Of a DNA stretch of 64,000 bases, positions 8,465 to 16,826 are shown piece after piece. The stretch is taken from assembly GCF_003457605.1 (NCBI RefSeq), contig NZ_QRAN01000001.1:186642-250641 (forward strand). Direction: 5' to 3'. Below the pieces are notes generated by a model. The model worked only from the letters and a program-made list of their open reading frames with translations, was not told the origin of the DNA and made no database searches. This DNA is from Seongchinamella sediminis (GTDB lineage: Bacteria; Pseudomonadota; Gammaproteobacteria; Pseudomonadales; Halieaceae). The position numbers were made by a program, and so were the translations under genes. Every line of letters starts with the position of its first letter. The first letter of the stretch is position 1.

Positions 8465-10261
8465 CTACAGGGGCCGCAGCCGGTCGCCATCAAAAATGGC
8501 CGCGGGCAGCTCTCTTTCCATCTGCCGCTGCGGGTTCATGCTGAGCAAGCCGGTCTCGCCGGCGATCAGGGCATCCGGCCCGGCCCGCAGCTGGCCCAGT
8601 CGCGACTGCAGCAGGTAGGCGTCCGCGCCCAGTGCGTTGAGCCGTGTGTAGTGATCGCTGTTGGCCTCGCTCAGCGCCTGGCGCAGTGGCTGCCTGGCAG
8701 CCAGCAACCAGGGCAGGTCGACGATAATGGTGTTGTCCAGATCCCTGTTGCGGGCATCGTAGTGGGCGCCGTAGACGCTGGAAGTGGCGTAGACGGGCAG
8801 CGCCCCGGCGTAGTGGAAAGCGAGCAGTGGCTTGATCGCACGGGCCTCGTCGGGGTTGCGGCTGAGCATGAAAATTGCGTCCAGGTCCGCCCGGCGGCGC
8901 GGGGTGAACTCGACATTGGTGGCCAGCATATCCCTGACCTGGCGCCTGCGCTGCTCACTGGCTTCAATGCCGAGGCCGCTCTTGACCCCGGCCGAGTAGT
9001 CATCCTGGCCGGTGTAGGTGATGCTGCGGGCAATACTGCCGCCCAGCTGGCGCCATTGCTGGGCCAGGCTGGTTTCCATTTTGTCACCCCAGCTGCCGGC
9101 GGGCCTGAGGATCAGGGCGCGACGGGCGCCGTTGCCAAATGCCAGTCTGGCCAGCTGCCGCGCCTCGTCTTCCGGCGCCAGGGCCAGCTGCACCAGCGCC
9201 GCGCCATCATAGGATGTCGCCGTATCGATCCGGTTCAGGGCGATAGTGGGTACGGTCCGCTGGCCCTGCGCGGCCAGTTCCGCCACGGCGTTTTTGCGCA
9301 AGGGGCCGATAACCAGTTGCGCCCCCTGTTGGACCGCCGCGTTGTAGGCCTCGCTGGCGCTGCCGTAAAGATCGGAATCGAGAACCTTTACCTTCTCCGG
9401 CGCCTCGCCGACGCTCCTGGCCGCAAAGTAGCTGGCCAGGTAACCATCGCGTATGGCCTTCCCCGCCGGTGCCAGCCGTCCGCTCAGCGGCAGTACCAGG
9501 GTTACCTGGGCCGGTGAGGGGGCCGGGTTAACCGAGTAGGCCAGCCCGCCGGGGAGAGGGTCGCCGGCGGGATGCCCGGGGTAGCTGGCCTGCCACTGGC
9601 CCAGCTCCGTCGCCAGCAGGGAGCGCTGTTTGCCGGCGACTCGCGCCAGGTCCAGCCAGCCCAGCCAGGTCTGCTCCGTTGCCCCCTCCCGCGCGGCATC
9701 GATCTCATCAGCGCTGCAGCGCGCCAGGTCGCGCCAGATACTGCGTTTCAGGGCCGCTTGATCCGCAGTTGGTGCCATGGCCATGATCCGCACCCCCAGC
9801 CGGGCGCTGTCCAGGTAGTCCCGGCGCAGGTCCAGCAGGTGGCGCTGGAAGTTGTGTACGCGGTAGGCGATCGCGGGGTTGAGCTCCGCCCCGTCCAGCG
9901 CTGCCAGTCGTGCCGCGGCCGCCCGGGAGTCGCCGCGCAGGTGCTCGATGCGGGCCGCCAGGTAGTCGCGGTAGGCGAGGTCGTCTGCGCTCAGTGGCTC
10001 CTGGTCCAGTTCCGCCAGGGCGCTGGCGGCACTCATCCAGTCCAGCTGTGCCAGCGCCTCGCCGGCGGCGGAGAACGTGGCGGCGTACACCGAGGGTGGC
10101 AGGGTCAGGTCGCTGGTCTCCGGTGTCCGCAACTCCTCCGGCTCGGCAATGGCCTGCTTGCCTGCCGTCTTGTCAGTGGGGCCCGAGGCACAGGCCTGAA
10201 GTATCAGGGCGCTCAGCAGCAGTGCCGCCAGCTTGAAAAAATGGGTTTGTCTGTCGCTCAT
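8465..10261 (-). CDS. lpoA: LpoA-type lipoprotein activator of PBP1A
   Basis: Outer-membrane lipoprotein that reaches through the peptidoglycan layer to stimulate the synthase PBP1A. The 598-residue product starts at ATG 10261 (MSDRQTHFFKLAALLL), giving a clean lipoprotein signal with lipobox LQAC (Cys24); longer in-frame starts upstream would bury the signal peptide. The N-terminal half is TPR-like and helical (about 50-270). The C-terminal half has the periplasmic-binding-protein fold (VTLVLPLSGRLAPAGKAIRD from about 285). Synteny with rsmI (divergent) and yraN supports LpoA. Confidence 0.9.
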   Translation of the reverse strand: MSDRQTHFFKLAALLLSALILQACASGPTDKTAGKQAIAEPEELRTPETSDLTLPPSVYAATFSAAGEALAQLDWMSAASALAELDQEPLSADDLAYRDYLAARIEHLRGDSRAAAARLAALDGAELNPAIAYRVHNFQRHLLDLRRDYLDSARLGVRIMAMAPTADQAALKRSIWRDLARCSADEIDAAREGATEQTWLGWLDLARVAGKQRSLLATELGQWQASYPGHPAGDPLPGGLAYSVNPAPSPAQVTLVLPLSGRLAPAGKAIRDGYLASYFAARSVGEAPEKVKVLDSDLYGSASEAYNAAVQQGAQLVIGPLRKNAVAELAAQGQRTVPTIALNRIDTATSYDGAALVQLALAPEDEARQLARLAFGNGARRALILRPAGSWGDKMETSLAQQWRQLGGSIARSITYTGQDDYSAGVKSGLGIEASEQRRRQVRDMLATNVEFTPRRRADLDAIFMLSRNPDEARAIKPLLAFHYAGALPVYATSSVYGAHYDARNRDLDNTIIVDLPWLLAARQPLRQALSEANSDHYTRLNALGADAYLLQSRLGQLRAGPDALIAGETGLLSMNPQRQMERELPAAIFDGDRLRPL

Positions 10262-10329
10262 GCTATGCTGTTTTGCTCGCCAGTTAGTCACCCGTCCCGC
10301 GGACGGACTGCATAGTATAAGGGGAAAAC

Positions 10330-11166
10330 GTGGAGCCAGGGCTCTATATTGTGGCCACGCCAATTGGTAACCTCGGGGATATGAGCAGCCGGGCGATCGC
10401 GGTGCTGCGGGATGTGGACCTGATCGCCGCCGAAGATACCCGCCACAGCCAGCGTCTGCTGCAGCATTTCGCCATCGACAAGCGGCTGGTCCCCTATCAC
10501 GATCACAGCGACGGGCGCAGCCAGCAACGCATCGGCGAGGTGCTGGCTGCCGGTGGCAGCGTGGCCCTGATATCCGATGCGGGCACGCCGTTGATTTCCG
10601 ATCCGGGCTACCGGCTGGTGCGTGACATGCAGGACCGGGGCCACGCCGTGCGACCGGTGCCGGGGCCCAGCGCCGCCATCGCCGCCCTCAGCGTGTGCGG
10701 CCTGCCCACCGACAGCTTTCGCTTCGTGGGTTTTTTGCCGGCCCGGGCCGGGGCCCGGGAGAACGTCCTCAGGGCCCTCGCCGACGAGACAGCCACGCTG
10801 GTGTTTTATGAGGCGCCGCACCGCATAGCGGCCAGCCTCGCCGCCATGGCGCAGGTGTTCGGCGCCAGTCGCGAGGCGGTGCTGGCCCGGGAGATCACCA
10901 AAACCTTCGAAACCGTGCGCCGTGCGCCACTGGCCGAACTGGTGGAATTCGTCAGCGGTGACGGCAATCAACAGAAGGGCGAGATCGTGTTGATCGTTGC
11001 CGGGCAGGCGGGCGCCGTGGCAGCGCTGGATGCGCCCACGGCCCGGTTATTGCGCGCGCTGGCCCGGGAGTTACCGGCGAAAAAGGCGGCCGCGCTGGTG
11101 GCGGAGCACAGCGGTCTGCGGAAAAAGGAGCTTTACAACTACCTGCTCTCGGTAAAAGACGATTGA
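10330..11166 (+). CDS. rsmI: 16S rRNA 2'-O-methyltransferase RsmI
   Basis: Methylates the ribose of C1402 in 16S rRNA using SAM. The 278-residue product begins MEPGLYIVATPIGNLGDMS, has LISDAGTPLISDPGY (about 80-94) and RPVPGPSAAIAAL, the tetrapyrrole-methylase fold signature, and FVGFLPAR. The start is GTG at 10330 with a purine-rich AAGGGGAAA just upstream. It diverges from lpoA across 68 bases that must hold both promoters. The RNase P RNA gene begins about 33 bases after its stop. Confidence 0.95.
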   Translation: MEPGLYIVATPIGNLGDMSSRAIAVLRDVDLIAAEDTRHSQRLLQHFAIDKRLVPYHDHSDGRSQQRIGEVLAAGGSVALISDAGTPLISDPGYRLVRDMQDRGHAVRPVPGPSAAIAALSVCGLPTDSFRFVGFLPARAGARENVLRALADETATLVFYEAPHRIAASLAAMAQVFGASREAVLAREITKTFETVRRAPLAELVEFVSGDGNQQKGEIVLIVAGQAGAVAALDAPTARLLRALARELPAKKAAALVAEHSGLRKKELYNYLLSVKDD

Positions 11167-11191
11167 GGCCGGCCGCCGCTGCTGTTAGGCT
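11163..11191 (+). promoter_or_regulatory. Sigma-70 promoter of rnpB
   Basis: A -35 TTGAGG (11163-11168), 17-base spacer and -10 TAGGCT (11186-11191) place transcription initiation near 11198-11199. That is where the P1 helix of RNase P RNA begins. The -35 overlaps the rsmI stop codon. Confidence 0.6.
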
Positions 11192-11197
11192 TGCCGC

Positions 11198-11546
11198 CGA
11201 GCCGGTCAGGCGATCGCTCTCCGCTGCCCCCGGGCGGTGGAGGGAGGAAAGTCCGGGCTCCACAGGGCAGGGTGCCAGGTAACGCCTGGGGGGCGAGAGC
11301 CTACGGAAAGTGCAACAGAAAGGATACCGCCTGCCTCGGCAGGTAAGGGTGAAAAGGTGCGGTAAGAGCGCACCGCGCGGCTGGTAACAGGCGCGGCGAT
11401 GGTAAACCCCACCCGGAGCAAGACCAAATAGGAATCCATTGACCGCGGCCCGCGGTGGATTCGGGTAGGTCGCTTCAGGCAGCCGGCGACGGCTGTCGCA
11501 GATGAATGGTCGTCCACGACAGAACCCGGCTTATCGACCGGCTCAC
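11198..11546 (+). ncRNA. rnpB: RNase P RNA, bacterial class A (M1 RNA)
   Basis: Catalytic RNA that removes the 5' leader of tRNA precursors. The conserved core is plain: GGAGGGAGGAAAGTCCGGGC near 11237-11257, GGGTGAAAAGGTGCGGTAAG near 11347-11367, AAACCCCACCCGGAGCAAGA near 11403-11423 and the 3' ACAGAACCCGGCTTATCG near 11518-11536. The terminal P1 helix pairs GAGCCGGTC (11199-11207) with GACCGGCTC (11536-11544), fixing both ends within a few bases. About 349 nt, normal for class A. Its own promoter and a strong terminator flank it. Confidence 0.97.
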
Positions 11547-11554
11547 CGAACAGG

Positions 11555-11588
11555 CCCCGCAGCGCCAGCGCGTTGCGGGGTTTTTTTT
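11555..11588 (+). terminator. Intrinsic terminator of rnpB
   Basis: A 10-bp stem (ccccgcagcg, 11555-11564, with cgttgcgggg, 11571-11580, one G-T pair) with a 6-base loop is followed by eight T (11581-11588). Confidence 0.9.
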
Positions 11589-11697
11589 GTGGTTGGCGAT
11601 CTGGCCTGCTCCGTCTTATTCGATTTCGGACTAAAAAGCGGCAATAAAAATAAAAAAACAGCCTGTAACTTAAAGTGATTCCTGAGGAGTCTGCTTT

Positions 11698-11772
11698 ATG
11701 GGGCTGTTTTGTTGGATTTTTTGCCCCGCGGATTATCGTGAAGCTGCCTTGAAAAGTGCCGTAAAGGCCTGA
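11698..11772 (+). CDS. Possible 24-codon small ORF upstream of mraZ
   Basis: ATG at 11698 opens 24 codons (MGLFCWIFCPADYREAALKS then AVKA) ending at TGA 11770-11772. A strong Shine-Dalgarno GAGGAG (11684-11689) sits 8 bases before the ATG. An inverted repeat (aaaacagcc 11655-11663, ggctgtttt 11702-11710) would enclose the ribosome-binding site and start codon. It could be a leader peptide, a small membrane-associated protein or chance. Not recognised as any family. The rest of 11589-11802 holds only AT-rich sequence. Confidence 0.25.
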   Translation: MGLFCWIFCPADYREAALKSAVKA

Positions 11773-11802
11773 ATTTACAGTATTTTTTAGATGTGCCCGC
11801 GG

Positions 11803-11832
11803 TTGACGGGGGCAGTGTGGCGGGCCTATAGT
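11803..11832 (+). promoter_or_regulatory. Sigma-70 promoter of the mra/dcw cluster
   Basis: TTGACG (11803-11808), 18-base spacer, TATAGT (11827-11832); initiation would be near 11839, directly before the MraZ boxes. No comparably strong promoter is visible downstream within the tightly packed cluster. Confidence 0.65.
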
Positions 11833-11840
11833 GTCGAAAA

Positions 11841-11880
11841 GTGGATATAAGTGGGTAAATCTGTCTTTTTGTGGGTTTGA
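11841..11880 (+). promoter_or_regulatory. MraZ operator boxes
   Basis: GTGGA, GTGGG and GTGGG occur at 11841, 11851 and 11871, all in phase on a 10-base period with one unit missing at 11861. MraZ is known to bind TGGGN direct repeats spaced by 5 bases upstream of mraZ, so this fits autoregulation. The boxes lie just downstream of the proposed transcription start. Confidence 0.7.
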
Positions 11881-11906
11881 AGGGCAGGTGAGTGGGGAAA
11901 TCTGGC

Positions 11907-12362
11907 GTGTTTCGTGGAGTACAGCACATTAATATGGACGCGAAGGGGCGGCTGGCGATACCAGCGCGCCAGCGCGAGCCATTGCTGTCCCAATGTGACG
12001 GTTGCATCGTCATTACCATCGATACCCAGTCCAAGTGCCTGGTAGTGTACCCGCTGCCCGAGTGGGAGCGGATAGAAAAAGACATCCAGGGTCTTCCCGC
12101 GCTCAACCCGGCGGTAAAGCGTTTCCAGCGCCTGGTGCTGGGCTACGCCACCGATATCGAACTGGACAGCAACGGCCGCCTGTTGCTGCCCCAATCCCAG
12201 CGTGAATATGCGCAACTGGATAAGAAGCTGGTCCTGGTAGGGCAGGGCAACAAGCTGGAAATCTGGTCAGAGGTCCTCTGGTTGGCAGAACAGGAGCAGG
12301 CGCTGGAGGACTCCGGTCCCGATGCAATACTGCCCGACGAACTCCTCTCCCTGAAGCTGTAG
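11907..12362 (+). CDS. mraZ: Transcriptional regulator MraZ
   Basis: DNA-binding autorepressor at the head of the division and cell-wall cluster. Two AbrB-like SpoVT repeats are visible: VFRGVQHINMDAKGRLAIPA (about 1-20) and the second with IELDSNGRLLLPQSQR (about 76-91). The start is taken as GTG at 11907, which gives the family N-terminus (M)FRG and 151 residues against 152 in E. coli, with GGGGA 8 bases upstream. A GTG at 11892 would add five residues and lies within the leader. The stop is followed by rsmH after 9 bases. Confidence 0.92.
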   Translation: MFRGVQHINMDAKGRLAIPARQREPLLSQCDGCIVITIDTQSKCLVVYPLPEWERIEKDIQGLPALNPAVKRFQRLVLGYATDIELDSNGRLLLPQSQREYAQLDKKLVLVGQGNKLEIWSEVLWLAEQEQALEDSGPDAILPDELLSLKL

Positions 12363-12371
12363 GTGACCAAC

Positions 12372-13289
12372 ATGCACCAGACAGTATTATTACGAGAGGC
12401 AGTCGAAGCTCTGGTAACGGCGCCCAGTGGCACCTACGTCGATGGCACCTTTGGCCGCGGCGGCCACAGTCGCCTGGTGCTGCAGCAGCTGGATGCCGAT
12501 GGCCGCCTGCTGGGGGTAGACAAGGACCCGGTCGCCTGCGACTACGCGGCGCAGCTGTGCGCCGAGGACTCCCGCTTCAGTTTTTACCACGGCTCCTTCG
12601 CCGATCTGCCGGCCCGGCTCGAGGCTGAGGGTATCGATGCGCTGGATGGCATTCTGCTGGACCTGGGGGTCAGCAGCCCGCAGCTGGATGCAGCCGGGCG
12701 CGGCTTCAGTTTCATGCAGGACGGCCCGCTGGATATGCGCATGGATACCTCGCGCGGCGAGACCGCCGCCCAGTGGCTGGCCCATGCCCCGGTGGAAGAT
12801 ATTGCCGAGGTGTTGAAAGAGTACGGCGAGGAGCGCTTCGCCAAACGCATCGCGGCTGCGATCGTGGCGGCGCGGGAGGAGGCCCCGCTGACCACCACCG
12901 GGCAGCTGGCCCGTGTTGTCAGCGCGGCCAATCCGCGCTGGGAGAAGCACAAGCACCCGGCTACCCGGGCCTTCCAGGCCATCCGGATCAAGGTCAATCG
13001 CGAGCTCGACGACCTGGCCGAGCTGCTGGCCGCGGCGCTGGACATGCTCAAGGTCGGCGGGCGGCTGGTGGTGATCAGCTTTCATTCCCTCGAAGACCGC
13101 ATGGTCAAGCGCTACATGCGCGATATGGCCCGCGGGGAGCAGTTGCCCGCCGGGGTGCCGGTCACCGACGCCGCCCTCAACCGGCGGATGAAGCTGGTCG
13201 GCAAGGCGGTCAAGGCCTCGGCAGCCGAGGTCGGGGATAACGTGCGGGCCCGCAGTGCGATCATGCGGGTGGCGGAGAAAATCGCATGA
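12372..13289 (+). CDS. rsmH: 16S rRNA N4-methyltransferase RsmH (MraW)
   Basis: Methylates N4 of C1402 in 16S rRNA, the base whose ribose is modified by RsmI encoded nearby. It begins [14 protein letters not shown] and has the SAM-binding block [10 protein letters not shown], then [13 protein letters not shown] and [21 protein letters not shown] at 12372 is preferred because AGGTGA (12361-12366) is well spaced before it; GTG at 12363 is an alternative in the same frame. 305 residues, normal length. The stop overlaps ftsL (ATGA at 13286). Confidence 0.95.
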   Translation: MHQTVLLREAVEALVTAPSGTYVDGTFGRGGHSRLVLQQLDADGRLLGVDKDPVACDYAAQLCAEDSRFSFYHGSFADLPARLEAEGIDALDGILLDLGVSSPQLDAAGRGFSFMQDGPLDMRMDTSRGETAAQWLAHAPVEDIAEVLKEYGEERFAKRIAAAIVAAREEAPLTTTGQLARVVSAANPRWEKHKHPATRAFQAIRIKVNRELDDLAELLAAALDMLKVGGRLVVISFHSLEDRMVKRYMRDMARGEQLPAGVPVTDAALNRRMKLVGKAVKASAAEVGDNVRARSAIMRVAEKIA

Positions 13290-13621
13290 GCGCGCGCATG
13301 GCAGGCACCACCATGGTGACCGCAGCGGTCGCTGATCGCCGCACTGCGTCCGCCCGGCCGCTGCTGTGGCTGAATATCGGCACCCTGTTGCTGGTGCTGG
13401 CCTCAGCCTTTGCGATCATCCATTCAACCCACAGCAGCCGCGAGCTGTACACCCACCTGCAGGTACTGGAGTCGCGGCAGTGGCACCTGCAGGAAGATTA
13501 CGGCCGGCTGCTGCTGGAGGAGAGTACCTGGGCCTCCCATCACCGGGTGGAAAAAGTCGCCCGGGAAGAACTGGGCATGGCGGAGCCTGACCTCGCCCGC
13601 TACCGGGTGGTGACGCGATGA
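13286..13621 (+). CDS. ftsL: Cell division protein FtsL
   Basis: Bitopic membrane protein of the divisome that with FtsB and FtsQ activates FtsWI. The 111-residue product has a short basic cytoplasmic tail, one transmembrane helix (about residues 26-46) and a periplasmic coiled coil rich in Leu/Glu/Gln (about 50-95) ending [10 protein letters not shown], a family hallmark. Sequence conservation in FtsL is low, so the call leans on topology and its position between rsmH and ftsI. It overlaps both neighbours by 4 bases. Confidence 0.93.
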   Translation: MSARMAGTTMVTAAVADRRTASARPLLWLNIGTLLLVLASAFAIIHSTHSSRELYTHLQVLESRQWHLQEDYGRLLLEESTWASHHRVEKVAREELGMAEPDLARYRVVTR

Positions 13622-15360
13622 AAACGGTGGGCAGAAAACAGCCGCAGAAAAAAGCGGCCCTGTGGCGGCTTTATCTGGTGGTCGGGCTGCTGTTGAGCAT
13701 GCTCTCGCTGCTGGTGGGCAGGGTGTTGTCGCTGCAGATTCTCGATACCGAGCGCGGCTACGCATTCCTGCAGAACCAGGGCGAGGCGCGTTCCCTGCGC
13801 ACCGCGGAGATACCCGCCTACCGGGGGGTGATTACCGATCGCCGCGGTGAACCGCTGGCGGTGAGCACCCCGGTTGTGTCCATCTGGGCTGACCCGCAGC
13901 GGCTGGCTGGTTCCGAGCGCCTGCCGGAACTGGCGGAGAGCCTGGGTATGCCCCTGGCGGAACTGGAGCAGCGGCTGGCCCGCTACGAGGGCAAGCGCTT
14001 CATGTACCTGCAGCGCCACCGGGTGCCGCACGAGGCCCGGGAGATACTTGCCCGGCGCTTTCCCGGGGTTTACGGCGAGCGGGAGTACAGGCGTTTCTAT
14101 CCCGCGGGCGAGGTGGCCGCGCAGCTGGTGGGCTTTACCAATGTCGACGATGAAGGAATTGCCGGCATTGAACTGGCCTACGATGAGTGGTTGCAGGGCA
14201 GCCCGGGGAAGAAGCGGTACATCAAGGACCTGCGCGGCAACATGGTGCGCGATATCGGCGTGGTCCAGCCTGCCGCCCCGGGCAAGGACCTGCGGTTGAG
14301 TATCGACCTGCGCCTGCAGTACCTGCAGCACCGCGAGCTGCGCCGGGCGGTCACCGCGGCCCGGGCGGAATCCGGCAGCGTGGTGACCCTGGACGCCCGC
14401 ACCGGAGAGGTGCTGGCCATGGTCAACTATCCGGTCTACAACCCCAACAGCCGCAGGAACATGGAAGCGGCCAATATGCGCAACCGGGCGATCACCGACA
14501 CCTATGAACCCGGCTCCACCATGAAGACCATGACCCTGGTGGCGGCCCTGGAAAGCGGCCGCTACACCACCGACACCCTGATCGATACGGCGCCGGGCTG
14601 GATCCGGGTGGGCCCCAAGACTTACAAGGACCCGCGCAACTACGGTGAGGTCACCCTGTCACGGGCCATCGAAAAGTCCAGCCAGGTGGGGGTGACCAAA
14701 CTGGCGGTGGAACTGGGTCATGAGCCCATCTGGGAAGTATTCCAGCGCTTTGGTATCGGCGCGCCGCTGGGCACCGGTTTCCCGGGCGAGAGCAGCGGCC
14801 TGCTGCCCAATCGCCCGCGCTGGTACTCAACGGAGAGAATCTCCCTGGCCTTCGGTTACGGTATCACCACCACGCCGCTGCAGCTGGCACGGGCCTATAC
14901 TGCGTTTGCCACCGGCGGGCTGCAGCGCCCGGTGTCGCTGCTGGCGCTGGACGGCGATGTGCCGGAACCGCGCCGGGTGGTGTCCCAGGCCGTGGCCTCG
15001 CAGGTCCTCGGGGTGCTGCACGCGGTCACCGGTGAGCACGGCACCGCCCGCAAGGCGCGGGTGGAGGGCTTCAACGTGGCGGGTAAAACCGGCACCGTGC
15101 GCAAGGTGGGCCCCGGCGGTTACATCGAGGATTCCCACGTGGCCCTGTTTGCCGGGCTGGCACCGGTGGATGATCCGCGGGTGGTGACCGTGGTGGTTAT
15201 CAACGATCCCAAAGGCGAGGACTATGGCGGCGGCGCGGTGGCGGCGCCGGTATTTTCCGCGGTGACCAGGGGCGCCCTGCGATTGCTGGGGGCCACCCCC
15301 TCCGAGTTTCCCGAAGAAGCAGTGGTGGCCAGCGGCCGCCTGCGGGAGGGTGCCGCCTGA
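13618..15360 (+). CDS. ftsI: Penicillin-binding protein 3, septal transpeptidase FtsI
   Basis: Class B PBP that crosslinks septal peptidoglycan together with FtsW. The 580-residue product has a basic N-terminus and one transmembrane helix (about 16-38), a pedestal domain with RGVITDRRGEPLAVS (about 69-83), and the transpeptidase domain. Active-site motifs are S300-T-M-K303 and K490-T-G492. The usual SxN motif reads S354-S355-Q356, with codon CAG at 14683-14685, in the otherwise standard context EKSSQVGVTKLA. Asn is nearly invariant there, so this is unusual. It overlaps ftsL (ATGA) and murE (TGATG). Confidence 0.96.
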   Translation: MKTVGRKQPQKKAALWRLYLVVGLLLSMLSLLVGRVLSLQILDTERGYAFLQNQGEARSLRTAEIPAYRGVITDRRGEPLAVSTPVVSIWADPQRLAGSERLPELAESLGMPLAELEQRLARYEGKRFMYLQRHRVPHEAREILARRFPGVYGEREYRRFYPAGEVAAQLVGFTNVDDEGIAGIELAYDEWLQGSPGKKRYIKDLRGNMVRDIGVVQPAAPGKDLRLSIDLRLQYLQHRELRRAVTAARAESGSVVTLDARTGEVLAMVNYPVYNPNSRRNMEAANMRNRAITDTYEPGSTMKTMTLVAALESGRYTTDTLIDTAPGWIRVGPKTYKDPRNYGEVTLSRAIEKSSQVGVTKLAVELGHEPIWEVFQRFGIGAPLGTGFPGESSGLLPNRPRWYSTERISLAFGYGITTTPLQLARAYTAFATGGLQRPVSLLALDGDVPEPRRVVSQAVASQVLGVLHAVTGEHGTARKARVEGFNVAGKTGTVRKVGPGGYIEDSHVALFAGLAPVDDPRVVTVVVINDPKGEDYGGGAVAAPVFSAVTRGALRLLGATPSEFPEEAVVASGRLREGAA

Positions 15361-16826
15361 TGCCCGCGCTGCCACTGTCACAGCTACTGGATATGCCGGA
15401 GTGCCCCGGAGCACAGACCCCGATCAGCGGTATTGCCCTGGACAGCCGCCGGGTGGGCGCCGGCGACCTGTTCCTGGCCATACCCGGCGAGGTTCACGAT
15501 GGTCGCCAGTTCATCGAGCAGGCGGTGGCCAGCGGTGCGGCCGCCATTGCCGCCGAGCCGCCGGTCGCCGGTTTTGTCGAAGCCCTGCCGGTGCCCGTGG
15601 TGGAAGTGCCGGACCTGCAGCAGGAGTCGGGCCATATCGCCTCCCGCTTCCACGGCCATCCCGCCAGCGGCCTGCATATGGTGGGGGTGACAGGTACCAA
15701 TGGTAAAACCACTACCAGTCGCCTGGTGGCCCAGTTACTGCGCTTGCTGGGCCGGTCCTGCGGGGTGATCGGTACCCTCGGCGCCAGCCTCGACGAGGAC
15801 GTCAGCCAGGGCGGCAATACCACGCCGGATGCGATATCCCTGCAGTGCCAGCTGGCCAGCTGGCGCGACCAGGGTGTATTCGCGGTCAGCATGGAAGTGT
15901 CTTCCCACGCGCTGGTCCAGGGCCGGGTCAACGGGGTCGAGTTCGAGACCGCGGTGTTTACCAATCTCTCCCACGATCACCTGGACTACCACGGCAGCAT
16001 GGATGCCTACGGCCGGGCCAAGCTGGCGCTATTCGCCACCGAGGGCCTTAAGCACGCGCTGGTCAATCTCGACGACGAGTTCAGCGCCCGGATCCCGGCG
16101 GTGGTCGAGCCCGGGGTGAACGTATACAGCTATTCGATCAGCAACCCGGCGGCGGACATTTTCGTCGAGCAGGCGGACTTCAGCGCTGGCCGGGTCAACG
16201 GCCGCCTGCGCACACCCTGGGGCAGCGGTGAATTCAGCAGCCCCCTCCCGGGCGACTTCAACCTGGCCAACCTGGCGGCGGCGGTGGCTGCCGCGGTGCT
16301 TGCCGGTGAACCACTGGCGCAGGTGCTGGCGGCGGTTTTTCGGCTGCGGCCGGTACCGGGCCGGATGCAGTCCCTGGCCAACGAGGCCGGTTTGCAGGTC
16401 ATTGTCGATTACGCCCACACCCCGGATGCGCTGGAGCAGGTGCTGGCGGCACTGAAGCCGCATGTGCCGGGACGCCTGGTTGCCGTGTTCGGCTGTGGCG
16501 GTGACCGCGACCGCGACAAGCGCCAGGTCATGGGGCGGGTCGCCTGCACCCTGGCGGACAAGGTGTGGGTGACCAGCGACAACCCGCGGGGCGAAGATCC
16601 GGTCGCCATCCTGGCGGATATCGAGACCGGCTGCAGCGGCGACTACACCCTGGAGGCGGACCGGGCGGCAGCGATCGCCGCTGCGATTGCCGGCGCCACC
16701 GCTGGCGACTGCATCGTCATCGCCGGCAAGGGGCATGAGGACTACCAGATCGTGGAGGGCGAGTACCTGCATTTCAGTGACGAGGAGCACGCGCTGGCGG
16801 CGCTGGCGGGGAGGGGTGGCCGATGA
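15360..16826 (+). CDS. murE: UDP-MurNAc-L-Ala-D-Glu:meso-DAP ligase MurE
   Basis: Cytoplasmic ligase that adds meso-diaminopimelate to the peptidoglycan precursor. The 488-residue product has the P-loop GVTGTNGKTTTSRLVAQ (about 105-121), FTNLSHDHLDYHG and the DAP-selecting motif D407-N-P-R410 (in VTSDNPRGEDP), so the wall is meso-DAP type. The start shares a base with the ftsI stop (TGATG), and the gene ends in a 4-base overlap with murF. Confidence 0.97.
   Translation: MPALPLSQLLDMPECPGAQTPISGIALDSRRVGAGDLFLAIPGEVHDGRQFIEQAVASGAAAIAAEPPVAGFVEALPVPVVEVPDLQQESGHIASRFHGHPASGLHMVGVTGTNGKTTTSRLVAQLLRLLGRSCGVIGTLGASLDEDVSQGGNTTPDAISLQCQLASWRDQGVFAVSMEVSSHALVQGRVNGVEFETAVFTNLSHDHLDYHGSMDAYGRAKLALFATEGLKHALVNLDDEFSARIPAVVEPGVNVYSYSISNPAADIFVEQADFSAGRVNGRLRTPWGSGEFSSPLPGDFNLANLAAAVAAAVLAGEPLAQVLAAVFRLRPVPGRMQSLANEAGLQVIVDYAHTPDALEQVLAALKPHVPGRLVAVFGCGGDRDRDKRQVMGRVACTLADKVWVTSDNPRGEDPVAILADIETGCSGDYTLEADRAAAIAAAIAGATAGDCIVIAGKGHEDYQIVEGEYLHFSDEEHALAALAGRGGR

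Noticed and set aside
8465-10363. Longer lpoA start across the divergent promoter
   Set aside because: It would put 34 non-hydrophobic residues before the lipoprotein signal and overlap rsmI; ATG 10261 gives a proper lipobox.
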